Below, in pieces: positions 24,256-33,535 of a stretch of 33,535 nt of DNA. How positions within the stretch are numbered: position 1 is the stretch's first letter; every line of letters begins with the position of its first letter. Under the pieces are notes generated by a model. The model saw nothing but the letters and a program-made list of their open reading frames with translations. It had not been told where the DNA came from and did no database searches. This DNA comes from [Clostridium] ultunense DSM 10521. Its GTDB lineage: Bacteria; Bacillota; Clostridia; Tissierellales; Tepidimicrobiaceae. A program made the position numbers and the translations under genes. The stretch covers positions 3,413 through 36,947 of the forward strand of contig NZ_AZSU01000008.1 of NCBI RefSeq assembly GCF_000511955.1, in the 5' to 3' direction.

Positions 24256-27200
24256 ATGAAGTTAATAGACAATAGGTACAAGGTTAATAAGGTAATAGAA
24301 GATAATGTTTACAGCAGTATATATGAGGTGGTAGATTTTTGGAATGATGACAAAAAGTTGTTTATGAAATTGTATAATATTGACAAACAGCGAAGAGCCA
24401 TCGATTACTTTATTAACAACTTTGTCAATTTAACTAGAATTAAGCATAAATATTTGCTTTCAAGTGAGCAATTTTCCATAATAAAAACTATAGATAGAAA
24501 GAAAGTGAATATTAAACAGTATTATTCTACTACGGAGTATATAAATAGCCCTAGTCTTGATAAGATACATGAGGACTTAAATCTAAAGGAAAAGTTAAAT
24601 ATAATATTACAGGCAGGCACTTTATTAGATTTTTTGCACTATAGAGGGGTAGTATATAAACATTTAAGCCCTTCAAATATATTTTTGTTAGAAGATGGAA
24701 GTGTCAAGGTAATGGATTTGGCGAATATATATGAAAATGTGATCAATGCCAGTTATACTGATCTAACCAGGTATTTTATTGCGCCAGAATTTCTCTTAGA
24801 GCAGAATGATATAGTAAATAAAAATGCAGATAAATATTCTTTAGGAATGCTTATAATATATTTATTGACTGAAGATTTTTATTTAGGTTATAGTAAATAT
24901 GAATATAAGGACGCCCTTGAAATGAACACTAGACAGATAGATTTATTAAATAATATTATTACTAGCCTAACTAAGAAAAATCCAATCACTAGAGAAATTT
25001 CCTTAAGAGAGGTAATTGATAATATTAAAGAAGTATTTAATATCGATTATGAATACGATCTAGTGAAAGAAAGGGGCATTCTTAATTTTAAAACTCAAAT
25101 AGTAGGCAGGGAGAATGAAATTAAAAGGATATTGACTATAGATGAAGAATTCATGGATGATAAGTATTATAAAAAAGCAATACTTATAGGTGGAGATACA
25201 GGGGTAGGAAAGACCAGACTCCTAAAAGAGATAACCCATTTATTAAGGATGAGGGGAAGAGAAGTATATTATTTAGAGATTACTCAAAATACCCAACATG
25301 GTTTAAATGCAATAACCAATATTTTACGTCAAACTATAAAAGACGCTCCTATCAATATATTAAACAAATATGGGAAGGAGCTTATTAGAGTATTACCAGA
25401 ATTAAAATTTGTTGTAAATGCCGAAGTATTAAATGGGATACATGGAGATAGAGAGAGATTAAGGTTATATGATAGGATAACCAATTATTTAGAAGAATTG
25501 ACTAAGGACAAGCCTATGTACTTAATTATTGATAATATTGGAGACTGCAGTTTGGAATTTTTATATTTACTTGACTATTTGATGGATAATATAAGGGAAG
25601 GCAGTTTAATCCTAATAACATCCTTCAATGAAAAGATGATACCTAAAGGATCCATAGAGGAGAATATCTTTAATAAATTAACTACTGGGAAATATGTTGA
25701 GAATATTAAAATTACAAATTTAAACCTATCGGAAATTGGGGAGTTTATTCAACATATATTAGGAATAAGCTATAAACCATTAAAATTCTCTGCAGTGATG
25801 TTGAAAGAGAGTGGAGGCAATCCAAGGTATATAGAATATATGATGAAGGATCTATACGCTACTGGAGAATTATTCCTACATCCAGATGGCTTTTGGGAGA
25901 TAAAAACCCAGAAATATTCAGATATTTACTTTCCTTCAAATATGGATGAAGCAATGAAAAACCAATTATCCCTTATTGAAAAAGATTATTTGGATATAAT
26001 GAAGATAGTTTCCGTATACAATGATTCCATATCAAAGATAATCCTTTTCGAGATTTTGAATATTGATAATGATTATCTAAAAGTAAAACTTAACGAATTG
26101 GTTGGGATGGGGCTTTTAGATGAAAAGGTTGCAGATTGGGGATATAGCTATAGTATTAGTAATGTTCAGCTAAAGAGGCTAATATATCATAGAATTCCCT
26201 TAGAGGAAAGGATTAAACTCCATAAAGAATTGGCTAGATTATTGGAAAAAAACTATGGTTCCAATTATAAAATGATAATGGAGGAACTTATCTATCACCT
26301 GATGGCCTCAAACCAAGTAGAAAAAGCTTTAGATTATATAATTAAAGAAGCTAGAGAAGAATCTAATATATTAAGTACTCAGTCTATACTTTTATGGGAA
26401 GAAGCATATGAAATAGTAAAGAATACAGAGTCTCGTTATAAGTTGGAGATTTTGGAATCCTTGGGTGATACATATTTTTTAAGAGGAGAAAACGATAAAG
26501 CTTTAAGCATATATAGAGAATTACTCGAGGCTGCCATAAAAGAAGAAAAATCAAAATACATTGTAACTGCTAACCTAGGTATTGGAGAAATATATTTAAA
26601 GAGGAGTTTAACAGATAAAGCTTTAGAAAAAGTTAATGAGTCTATAAAATTATCTAAGGCAATAGACTATTTAATTGGAATTGCTAGGGCTCGGATTTTA
26701 AATAATAAGATTTTATTAAACAATGGAAATTTAGAAGAAGCAGGAAGGGATGTAGAGGACCTATTAGACTTTGCACTGAAGAATAATTTAAATGAAGAGT
26801 TAGGCGATATTTATAATATTATGGGGCTTGTAGAGTATTTTAATGGGAATATTGAGGAAGCCATTGAAAGATACGGTAAAAGTATCGAATACTTCCATAG
26901 AACAGGTGAGTTTATTAACTCTACAAAACCAATTAATAATATAGCCAATATATATTCCCAATATGGAGAATATGAGAAAGCCATGAAACATTATGAAGAT
27001 GGATTAAAAATTGTAGAGCAATATGGAATTTTGAATTTGAAACTAATATTTCTTAACAATATTGGAGAAGTATATATCGATCTATGTGATTACGACAAGG
27101 CAAAAAAATATATAGAGGAAGCTAGATCCATCGCTGTAGAGGTTAAGGATACCAATTTAATTTTCTTAACCAATGTAAATTTAGGTTTAATCTATATATT

Positions 27201-29643
27201 GATTGGAGATTATGAACACAGCTATAACTGTTATATAATGCTTAAGGAAGGTTATGCTCACAATCCCAATTTTAGCTTTGAAGTAATTAGCCAGTACTAC
27301 AATTTTCTTGGAGAATTTTATTATACTTTTGGAAAATGGGATGAAGCATTAAAGTATTCTGATGAAACCATGAAATTATGCAAGGATTACAATAACACAG
27401 AATATTTAATGTCTAAAACTAGAATTGTGCTTATTAACTATTTTAGAGATGGAATTTATGATAAAAAAGCTATGGAGGATATTAGGGCTGAATTTAGAAA
27501 TATTAACTTGAAATTCCATAAAAGAGTTAATTTGTTACAATTAGGTATCCTGGCGCTACTAGAAAGGGATTATAAATATGTTGCTGATTTACTCAAAGAT
27601 GATAATAAATTAAAAAAGGATTATGCTGCACCTAGTTTAGAGTATACCAGAAAGATATTATTGTACAGCATTACTCAGGATGAAGAAAGTTATCAGAATA
27701 TGATAAAATTAGAAGAGAATATGAAAAAATACAATCTGCTACATCTAGATACTCTTGCAAATATCCTGATAGGATATGATTTTGCAGAAAAGGCAAAATA
27801 CTACCAAGCTATTAATTATCTATTAGAGTCTTTAGATTTAATATATAGAACTATAAAAAATATACCCGATAGGGATCTGCAAATAAATTTTATTAAAAGC
27901 CGCAGAACTGATAATATTAAGATAAAATTATTGGATGTAGTATATAAGGTCTTTAATAAAAGATTGAATTGCACATGTATAGATGACTTAAATCCAGAAG
28001 ATAATATTGAAAAATATTTTGACTATAATTCTTTATTTAATTTAATAGATGATAGTCAATTTACAAGGATAACGGAGATAAATTATCTATATGAAGAAAC
28101 TAAGGGTATATTTTCTGTTGAAGATTTAATACAAAGTTTAACCAATGATTATAATTATAATTTGAAACTTATTTTGAAGTATATATCAAAGGAAACCTTT
28201 GCTCAGAAAGGCTATATATTAATATTTGATGAGGAAACCAATAGGTATATACCTATTATTAGTTTAGATGGCAATAAGGACTGGAGACCTAATGAAAATT
28301 TACTTGCCTTAGCCAATAGATATGAAAAGGGAATTTTGATAAGTAGCAGTTTAGGAAGCAATGTAATAGGGCTACATAAAGAGTTTTTACCCAGAGATAC
28401 TAGGGCTTTAATATGTATTCCAATTGCAGCACTAGCTACTGATACTTATCCTCGTGAAGAAGATAGAAGAAAGAATTTGATTGAATATAATCGAAGAAAT
28501 GAAGGGTATATCTATTTAGAAACAGGAAGAATATTTAATAGATTTGATGAGGAAAGACATAGATTGGCTAACACCTTAACCAAAATATTATATATTAATA
28601 TTGAAAATTACAAATTAAAGATACTATCGAATATAGATAAATTGACTGGTACTTATACAAGAAAATATTTTGACAACGAGTTCAACAGAACTCTTATTGA
28701 AGCCAAAAGAAAAGACGATTCTTTTGCAGTCATGATGATGGATTTGGACAGGTTTAAAAATATAAATGACACCTATGGTCATAGGAAAGGGGATGAGGTT
28801 TTAGCTCAAATAGGCAATACCTTATCTAACAGTATAAGGGGTACAGATGTAGTAGCTAGATATGGCGGAGAAGAGTTTGTTGTAATCCTTAAAAATGCTG
28901 GAGAAGATGAAGCTAAAAATATAGGAGAAAAGATTAGATTAAATATTCAAAACTTAAAAGTAGTCAATATTGAAAATCCAATAACTATTAGCATTGGAAT
29001 ATCTATGTTTCCAACCCATAGCCAATTTAAAGAGGAATTAATTGAAAAAGCAGACCAGGCTCTTTACTGTGCTAAAGAAAAAGGTAGAAATAGGGTAATA
29101 GTATGGAATGCAGAACTAGCAAATACTTTAAATAGGGTAGATAGATTAGCAGGAATCTTATCAGGTAATACAAATATGGATCAAAGAAATATCTTAGCAA
29201 TACTGGATACGATTAATATTATGAAAGAGAATACCGGCAAAGAAGAAAAAATATTCACATTTTTAGGTAGAATTATAGAAATATTGGAAGCAGAGTATTG
29301 TGCATTAATTGAGATAGACCCATATAATAAACCTTTAAATATTTATGCTAGGTCTAGATTAAATCTTAATTGGATAGAGCCAAATTTTATAAATGTTACC
29401 ATAGTAGATAGGGTCCTTGCTAAGGAGAAAGGTGAATTTTTAATTGACTGGGATAGCGTAAATGAGATGAATCTAATACTAAATACACCTAATTGGCAAT
29501 CGGTAATTGCAATCCCTTTGATTTTTAAAGATAAAATTAAAGGGATAGTCTATATTACAGTTCCAATAAAAGAAAAGGAATTTGATTATAATAATTATAA
29601 TCTAGCTAAAGTGTTATGTGATATTTTTTCTACCATAGCATAG
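24256..29643 (+). CDS. 1795-residue pseudokinase-ATPase-TPR-GAF-diguanylate cyclase
   Basis: An uninterrupted signalling giant. Residues ~7-275 form a Ser/Thr kinase-like fold: K38 is present, but the glycine loop is degenerate, the catalytic HRD region reads YKH (H136 in the Asp position; N141 kept) and DFG reads D154-L-A. Residues ~300-600 are a STAND/AAA-type ATPase with Walker A GGDTGVGKT (312-320) and LIIDNIGD as Walker B. Residues ~700-1130 are tetratricopeptide repeats. Residues ~1280-1450 are GAF-like, followed by a GGDEF domain with DLDRFKNIND, GHRKGD, GGEEF (1537-1541) and an RGTD inhibitory site five residues before it. A second GAF-like region closes the protein. The cyclase looks active (2 GTP to c-di-GMP); the kinase looks inactive. 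The start is ATG 24256 behind AAAGGGG rather than TTG 24205, which would overlap the marR stop. No terminator is clear after it. Confidence 0.9.
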   Translation: MKLIDNRYKVNKVIEDNVYSSIYEVVDFWNDDKKLFMKLYNIDKQRRAIDYFINNFVNLTRIKHKYLLSSEQFSIIKTIDRKKVNIKQYYSTTEYINSPSLDKIHEDLNLKEKLNIILQAGTLLDFLHYRGVVYKHLSPSNIFLLEDGSVKVMDLANIYENVINASYTDLTRYFIAPEFLLEQNDIVNKNADKYSLGMLIIYLLTEDFYLGYSKYEYKDALEMNTRQIDLLNNIITSLTKKNPITREISLREVIDNIKEVFNIDYEYDLVKERGILNFKTQIVGRENEIKRILTIDEEFMDDKYYKKAILIGGDTGVGKTRLLKEITHLLRMRGREVYYLEITQNTQHGLNAITNILRQTIKDAPINILNKYGKELIRVLPELKFVVNAEVLNGIHGDRERLRLYDRITNYLEELTKDKPMYLIIDNIGDCSLEFLYLLDYLMDNIREGSLILITSFNEKMIPKGSIEENIFNKLTTGKYVENIKITNLNLSEIGEFIQHILGISYKPLKFSAVMLKESGGNPRYIEYMMKDLYATGELFLHPDGFWEIKTQKYSDIYFPSNMDEAMKNQLSLIEKDYLDIMKIVSVYNDSISKIILFEILNIDNDYLKVKLNELVGMGLLDEKVADWGYSYSISNVQLKRLIYHRIPLEERIKLHKELARLLEKNYGSNYKMIMEELIYHLMASNQVEKALDYIIKEAREESNILSTQSILLWEEAYEIVKNTESRYKLEILESLGDTYFLRGENDKALSIYRELLEAAIKEEKSKYIVTANLGIGEIYLKRSLTDKALEKVNESIKLSKAIDYLIGIARARILNNKILLNNGNLEEAGRDVEDLLDFALKNNLNEELGDIYNIMGLVEYFNGNIEEAIERYGKSIEYFHRTGEFINSTKPINNIANIYSQYGEYEKAMKHYEDGLKIVEQYGILNLKLIFLNNIGEVYIDLCDYDKAKKYIEEARSIAVEVKDTNLIFLTNVNLGLIYILIGDYEHSYNCYIMLKEGYAHNPNFSFEVISQYYNFLGEFYYTFGKWDEALKYSDETMKLCKDYNNTEYLMSKTRIVLINYFRDGIYDKKAMEDIRAEFRNINLKFHKRVNLLQLGILALLERDYKYVADLLKDDNKLKKDYAAPSLEYTRKILLYSITQDEESYQNMIKLEENMKKYNLLHLDTLANILIGYDFAEKAKYYQAINYLLESLDLIYRTIKNIPDRDLQINFIKSRRTDNIKIKLLDVVYKVFNKRLNCTCIDDLNPEDNIEKYFDYNSLFNLIDDSQFTRITEINYLYEETKGIFSVEDLIQSLTNDYNYNLKLILKYISKETFAQKGYILIFDEETNRYIPIISLDGNKDWRPNENLLALANRYEKGILISSSLGSNVIGLHKEFLPRDTRALICIPIAALATDTYPREEDRRKNLIEYNRRNEGYIYLETGRIFNRFDEERHRLANTLTKILYINIENYKLKILSNIDKLTGTYTRKYFDNEFNRTLIEAKRKDDSFAVMMMDLDRFKNINDTYGHRKGDEVLAQIGNTLSNSIRGTDVVARYGGEEFVVILKNAGEDEAKNIGEKIRLNIQNLKVVNIENPITISIGISMFPTHSQFKEELIEKADQALYCAKEKGRNRVIVWNAELANTLNRVDRLAGILSGNTNMDQRNILAILDTINIMKENTGKEEKIFTFLGRIIEILEAEYCALIEIDPYNKPLNIYARSRLNLNWIEPNFINVTIVDRVLAKEKGEFLIDWDSVNEMNLILNTPNWQSVIAIPLIFKDKIKGIVYITVPIKEKEFDYNNYNLAKVLCDIFSTIA

Positions 29644-29700
29644 GTTAACCAGAATTAATGTTGAAAATATTATAAAATGTTATAAATTAGTCACTGGATA

Positions 29701-29709
29701 TGATATAAT
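29701..29709 (+). promoter_or_regulatory. Extended -10 promoter for the LacI-type regulator
   Basis: TGATATAAT is a perfect -10 with TG one base upstream; a -35 is not obvious. Start would be near 29716, about 35 bases ahead of the ATG. Confidence 0.5.
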
Positions 29710-29750
29710 ATCTTAAATATTCTAACCAATTTATTGAAGGAGGTGCGGAA

Positions 29751-30764
29751 ATGTCAGTAACAATAAAGGATGTAGCTAAATTAGCTGGAGTATCGATTTC
29801 AACAGTTTCCAGGGTAATAAACAACTCTAAACCTGTAAGCCTTGAAGTAAGAAGGAAGGTGTTGGAAGCAATAGATGAATTAGGCTATAAACCAAATGAA
29901 GTAGCCAGGAGTCTTGTTACCAGGAAATCAAATTTAATCGGGGTAATTATAACAGATATCGGAAATTCTTATATAGCCCAGATGGTTAGAGGAATAGAAG
30001 AAGTAGGAAGAATGTATAAATATGATATTGTTTTATCAAGTAGTTATGGTAACCCGGATACGGAGAAGAAATTTGCCCAGCTTTTAAGGAGCAAACAGGT
30101 AGAAGGGATAATATTAGTTTCAGAAAAAAATAATGATGAAGTAATTAAGGAAATTGAAGATTTCAGAATACCTTTTGTGTATTTGAATAAATATTATAGT
30201 AATTTAAATACGCCTACTGTATCTATAGATAATTTTGAAGCGTCTTTTAAGATGACCAAGTATTTATTAGGCCTAGGGCATGAAAAAATTCTATATACAA
30301 CCGCTCAAGAGGAAAATGAAGCCTCTCTAGAGAAGTTTAAAATAGATGGATATAAAAAAGCTATTAGAGATAATGGAAAAAACAAAGGGTTTTTATACTC
30401 TGCTAATGGGTTTGGCATAGATGATGGCTATAATATGGGTGAGGATGTGATTAAGCTTGTAAAAGAAAACAATATTACTGCAGTTTTCTGTTGCCAAGAT
30501 GAATTAGCCATAGGGCTTATCAATTACTGTTATGATAACCATATTAAAGTTCCTGAAGATTTATCGATATGTGGCTATGGAGATACTAAAATAGCTTCCA
30601 TCTACAGACCTAAACTTACTACTGTCAAAGAGCCTTATTATGACATTGGTGCTGTTGCAATTAGGAGAATTATAAAAAAATTGAAGGATGAAGAAATAGA
30701 AGAAGATCATATTTATCTTCCAATCCGAATTATGAAAAGGGAGAGTTGTAGAAGAATCAAATAA
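29751..30764 (+). CDS. LacI-family transcriptional regulator
   Basis: 337 residues. The N-terminal helix-turn-helix VTIKDVAKLAGVSISTVSRV and hinge helix EVARSLVTRKSNLIG lead into a periplasmic-binding-protein-like ligand domain (IGVIITDIGNSYIAQMVRGIEE; the EDLSICGYGD segment; KLTTVKEPYYDIG). The ligand cannot be inferred: no sugar transport or catabolic genes adjoin it. AGGAGGTGC precedes the ATG. It is followed 13 bases later by thpR, likely co-transcribed. Confidence 0.94.
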   Translation: MSVTIKDVAKLAGVSISTVSRVINNSKPVSLEVRRKVLEAIDELGYKPNEVARSLVTRKSNLIGVIITDIGNSYIAQMVRGIEEVGRMYKYDIVLSSSYGNPDTEKKFAQLLRSKQVEGIILVSEKNNDEVIKEIEDFRIPFVYLNKYYSNLNTPTVSIDNFEASFKMTKYLLGLGHEKILYTTAQEENEASLEKFKIDGYKKAIRDNGKNKGFLYSANGFGIDDGYNMGEDVIKLVKENNITAVFCCQDELAIGLINYCYDNHIKVPEDLSICGYGDTKIASIYRPKLTTVKEPYYDIGAVAIRRIIKKLKDEEIEEDHIYLPIRIMKRESCRRIK

Positions 30765-30777
30765 TGGTGGTGTATTT

Positions 30778-31356
30778 ATGAGGGCTTTTATTGGAATGGA
30801 TTTTGATAAAGGGTTAAAGGATGAACTAAATGGAATACAAAAAGTTCTTAAGATTAACTCTAAGAAAGGAAATTGGGTCCCTTCATCTAATTTCCATATT
30901 ACCTTGAAATTTCTAGGGGATATAAGTGAAGAACAGGTAGATGCCATAGATAGAATCATTAAATCTGCTGTTGTTAATACTTCTCCTTTATCCATAACCT
31001 TAGATAAATTAGGCTACTTTAATATAAGAAGTAATCAATACGGGGTAATCTGGATAGGCATTAAGGGGGAAATGATGAAATTAAATGCCATATATGGTAT
31101 AATAGAAAAGGAAATGAAAGTTATAGGTTTTCCCAAGGAAAAAAGAAAATTGACTCCTCATATAACTTTAGGAAGAAGAGTAATTTTAGATTTACCTTTT
31201 AGCCAGTTACGGGAACAGGTTGACCACGAATTAGGTAAAGAATTTTTATTGGACAATTTGACTCTTATGAAAAGTGAGGAAATTATGAGAAAAAGGGTAT
31301 ATACTCCAATAAAATCTTATAAGTTTAATAAAATATTAGAAAAAAACCACAGATAA
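30778..31356 (+). CDS. thpR: RNA 2',3'-cyclic phosphodiesterase (2H family, LigT-like)
   Basis: 192 residues with the two HxTx motifs of the 2H phosphoesterase superfamily: FHITLKFLGD near residue 40 and PHITLGRR near 125. It begins MRAFIGMDF, usual for ThpR. The family opens 2',3'-cyclic phosphates on RNA and was once described as 2'-5' RNA ligase. A weak ribosome site (GGTGGTG) and close spacing to lacI suggest coupled expression. A terminator follows immediately. Confidence 0.92.
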   Translation: MRAFIGMDFDKGLKDELNGIQKVLKINSKKGNWVPSSNFHITLKFLGDISEEQVDAIDRIIKSAVVNTSPLSITLDKLGYFNIRSNQYGVIWIGIKGEMMKLNAIYGIIEKEMKVIGFPKEKRKLTPHITLGRRVILDLPFSQLREQVDHELGKEFLLDNLTLMKSEEIMRKRVYTPIKSYKFNKILEKNHR

Positions 31357-31371
31357 TTTCTGTGGTTTTTT
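31342..31371 (+). terminator. Intrinsic terminator after thpR
   Basis: AACCACAGA (31345-31353), loop TAATT, TCTGTGGTT (31359-31367), then a T run. The left arm overlaps the last thpR codons. Confidence 0.85.
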
Positions 31372-31423
31372 ACGCTTTAGCTTGATAATGCGTGAAAATA
31401 TCGAAAGATGAATGGAGGATAAA

Positions 31424-32953
31424 ATGATGAAAAAAATATTAATCGATGGCAACAGCCTTAATTTAGAAGAATTTATCAATGTTGTTAGGAAAGGTTATAA
31501 GGTAAAATTGACAGAAGATGCAGTGGAAAAGGTTAATAAAGCAAGACATGTAGTAGATGAATTTGTTGAAGATGAAAGGGTCGTATACGGAATTACTACT
31601 GGATTTGGGAAATTCAGCGATGTATCCATTAGTAAGGAAGAAACCAAGATCTTGCAAAAAAATCTAATTGTAAGCCATGCCTGTGGTGTAGGGAAACCAT
31701 TGGAACAGGAGATCGTAAGAGGGATAATGCTCCTTAGAGCTAATGCCCTAGCTAAAGGATATTCGGGCATCAGGCTTTCTACTTTGAACACATTGATAGA
31801 TATGCTCAATGAAGGGGTTCATCCATTGATTCCAGAAAAAGGTTCTTTGGGAGCCAGTGGTGATTTAGCTCCCTTATCCCATATGGTATTGGTTATGTTG
31901 GGAGAAGGAGAGGCTTATTATAAAGGAGAACTGTTATCAGGAAAGGAAGCTATGGATAGAGCAGGCATACCTACTATTGAACTGACTTCTAAAGAAGGGT
32001 TGGCCTTAATCAATGGAACTCAAGTAATGACATCTATTGGTGCCTTAACTGTCTATGATGGAATAAACCTGAGCAAGATAGCTGATATAATAGCAGCTTT
32101 GACTATAGAAGCTTTAAATGGAGTCGTGGATGCTTATGATAGTAGAGTTCATAATATACGACCTCATCAAGGCCAAATAAATTCAGCCCAGAATTTACTT
32201 CACCTACTGGAACTCAGTGAAATGACTACTCGACAAGGAGAGATTAGAGTACAAGATGCTTATTCTTTAAGATGTATTCCACAAATCCATGGTGGTAGTA
32301 AAGATGCTCTCAAATATGTAGAGGATAAGGTGAATATTGAAATGAATTCAGCTACCGACAATCCATTAATATTTGAAGATACCCAAGATGTAATCTCAGG
32401 TGGCAATTTCCATGGACAACCTATGGCTCTCAGCTTCGATTTTTTAGGTATAGCCCTATCTGAATTAGCCAATATATCTGAAAGAAGAATTGAGCGCCTT
32501 GTAAATCCAGCTTTAAGTGATTTACCAGCATTTTTAGCTAAGAATGGAGGCTTAAATTCCGGATTTATGATAGTCCAATATTCGGCAGCTGCATTAGTTT
32601 CGGAAAATAAAGTATTGGCTCATCCAGCTAGCGTAGATTCCATACCATCTTCAGCAAATCAAGAAGATCATGTTTCTATGGGAACCATAGCAGCGCGAAA
32701 AGCAAGGGAAATTTTAGAGAATACTCGAAAGGTTTTAGCAATGGAACTATTGACAGCTTGCCAAGCTATTGATTTAAGAGGTAAGAAAGGTCTAGGAAAA
32801 GGAACGGAAATAGCATATAATATAGTTAGAGACCATTTGACAACTATAGAAGAAGATAAAATAATGTATAAAGAAATGAATGCATGCGAAGAAATAATCA
32901 AATCGAATGAAATATTGGATGAGATTGAAATAAAATTAGGAAGATTATTATAA
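31424..32953 (+). CDS. hutH: Histidine ammonia-lyase
   Basis: About 509 residues; converts L-histidine to trans-urocanate and ammonia, the first step of histidine degradation, in the cytoplasm. The MIO cofactor forms from A144-S145-G146 within GSLGASGDLAPLSHM. Other family signatures are VVYGITTGFGKFSD near the N terminus, EIRVQDAYSLRCIPQIHGG, NSATDNPLIF and SVDSIPSSANQEDHVSMG. The start is chosen at ATG 31424 (31427 is equally possible) because GGAGG at 31414-31418 would lie inside a frame started at 31412. It precedes hutU by 13 bases. Confidence 0.96.
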   Translation: MMKKILIDGNSLNLEEFINVVRKGYKVKLTEDAVEKVNKARHVVDEFVEDERVVYGITTGFGKFSDVSISKEETKILQKNLIVSHACGVGKPLEQEIVRGIMLLRANALAKGYSGIRLSTLNTLIDMLNEGVHPLIPEKGSLGASGDLAPLSHMVLVMLGEGEAYYKGELLSGKEAMDRAGIPTIELTSKEGLALINGTQVMTSIGALTVYDGINLSKIADIIAALTIEALNGVVDAYDSRVHNIRPHQGQINSAQNLLHLLELSEMTTRQGEIRVQDAYSLRCIPQIHGGSKDALKYVEDKVNIEMNSATDNPLIFEDTQDVISGGNFHGQPMALSFDFLGIALSELANISERRIERLVNPALSDLPAFLAKNGGLNSGFMIVQYSAAALVSENKVLAHPASVDSIPSSANQEDHVSMGTIAARKAREILENTRKVLAMELLTACQAIDLRGKKGLGKGTEIAYNIVRDHLTTIEEDKIMYKEMNACEEIIKSNEILDEIEIKLGRLL

Positions 32954-32966
32954 AGGAGGAATTTTA

Positions 32967-33535
32967 ATGATTAACAATTATGACATTGGCAAAGCTATGA
33001 CTATTAAATTAGACAATGAATTGCCCCCAATGCCTAAATTTGTTGAAGGGGTAAGACGAGCGCCTAAGAGAGAGTTTACACTATCGAAAACAGAAACTGA
33101 AATCGCTTTAAAAAACGCTCTAAGGTATATACCAGAAGAATTACATGAAAAATTAGCACCGGAATTTTTAGATGAACTATTTACTTATGGAAGGATATAT
33201 GGTTATAGATTTAGGCCAGAAGGAAGAATATATGGAAAACCAATTGATGAGTATAAAGGTAAATGTATTGAAGGAAAAGCTTTCCAGGTGATGATAGACA
33301 ATAACTTAGATTTTGACGTAGCTCTATACCCATATGAATTAGTGACCTATGGAGAAACAGGACAAGTATGCCAAAATTGGATGCAATATAGACTAATAAA
33401 AAAATACCTTGAAGAACTAACTGAAGAACAAACTCTAGTAGTAGCATCAGGACATCCCTTAGGACTTTTTAAATCTACCTCTAACAGTCCAAGAGTTATC
33501 ATTACCAATGCGTTAATGGTAGGGATGTTTGATGA
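32967..33535 (+). CDS. hutU: Urocanate hydratase, 5' part
   Basis: The first ~189 residues before the window edge; the frame remains open. The protein adds water to urocanate to give imidazolone propionate, using NAD+ as an electrophilic cofactor. Recognisable stretches are FTYGRIYGYRFRPEG, VTYGETGQVCQNWMQYRLI, the SGHPLGLF segment and RVIITNALMVGMFD. These fit the longer clostridial/fusobacterial form rather than the ~560-residue proteobacterial form. AAAGGAGG lies 7-8 bases before the ATG, and the hutH stop is 13 bases upstream, so the two are co-transcribed. Confidence 0.93.
   Translation, partial: MINNYDIGKAMTIKLDNELPPMPKFVEGVRRAPKREFTLSKTETEIALKNALRYIPEELHEKLAPEFLDELFTYGRIYGYRFRPEGRIYGKPIDEYKGKCIEGKAFQVMIDNNLDFDVALYPYELVTYGETGQVCQNWMQYRLIKKYLEELTEEQTLVVASGHPLGLFKSTSNSPRVIITNALMVGMFD

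Noticed and set aside
30561-30995. 144-codon minus-strand frame across the lacI-thpR junction
   Set aside because: Overlaps two confident genes and resembles no known protein.
31371-31424. Riboswitch or long leader before hutH
   Set aside because: Only about 50 bases separate the thpR terminator from the start codon, too short for a known riboswitch.
1-33535. CRISPR array, transposase, integrase or tRNA genes
   Set aside because: No regularly spaced direct repeats, no transposase or recombinase motifs in any frame, and no cloverleaf with TTCGA-type arm was found by eye.

Overview
The window is AT-rich DNA, densely packed on both strands, with strong AGGAGG-type ribosome binding sites, sigma-A-like promoters and compact U-tract terminators. 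Gene content points to an anaerobic low-GC Gram-positive bacterium of the Clostridia that ferments amino acids: a sodium-pump carboxybiotin decarboxylase subunit, a two-subunit iron-sulphur L-serine dehydratase, and the start of a histidine degradation operon (hutH, hutU). Placement near the Tissierellales is an inference from overall gene flavour, not a measured relationship.

Layout. 1-607: 3' end of the Na+-translocating decarboxylase beta subunit (+). 611-9311 (-): a tight five-gene operon reading sdaAB, sdaAA, a 1613-residue multidomain protein (HD phosphohydrolase, helical repeats, NadD-like adenylyltransferase, acetyltransferase-like region, phosphoribosyltransferase-like end), a divergent lactate/malate-dehydrogenase-like protein, and a cysteine-bearing flavodoxin-fold reductase. 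9383-10545 (-): a divergent UppS-like prenyltransferase and a PspC-domain membrane protein. 10697-13773 (+): FHA protein, SEDS (FtsW/RodA) glycosyltransferase and class B penicillin-binding protein, a peptidoglycan synthesis operon. 13840-15662: NAD kinase (-) and an RluA-family pseudouridine synthase (+), divergent. 15707-16733: a divergent pair of unrecognised small genes. 16893-18644: a short FtsH-like protease. 18713-18931: a 6S-type RNA with its own promoter and terminator. 18993-20041: zinc-ribbon protein and a PHP-family histidinol phosphatase, convergent. 20077-21430 (-): decayed remains of a two-gene ABC exporter. 21558-22677 (+): three small genes (ferritin-like half, YtxH, DUF948-like). 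22835-29643 (+): lipid kinase, MarR regulator and a 1795-residue pseudokinase/ATPase/TPR/GAF/GGDEF signalling protein. 29751-31356 (+): LacI regulator and RNA 2',3'-cyclic phosphodiesterase ThpR. 31424-33535 (+): hutH and the 5' part of hutU.

The genes of most interest are the two giant multidomain proteins. One is translationally coupled to serine dehydratase and sits with two redox enzymes, suggesting a nucleotide or NAD-cofactor related role. The other couples an apparently inactive kinase fold and a STAND-type ATPase to an intact diguanylate cyclase. No tRNA, rRNA, CRISPR array or insertion sequence was seen. The only gene-free stretch over 300 bases (18645-18992) is filled by the 6S-type RNA unit.
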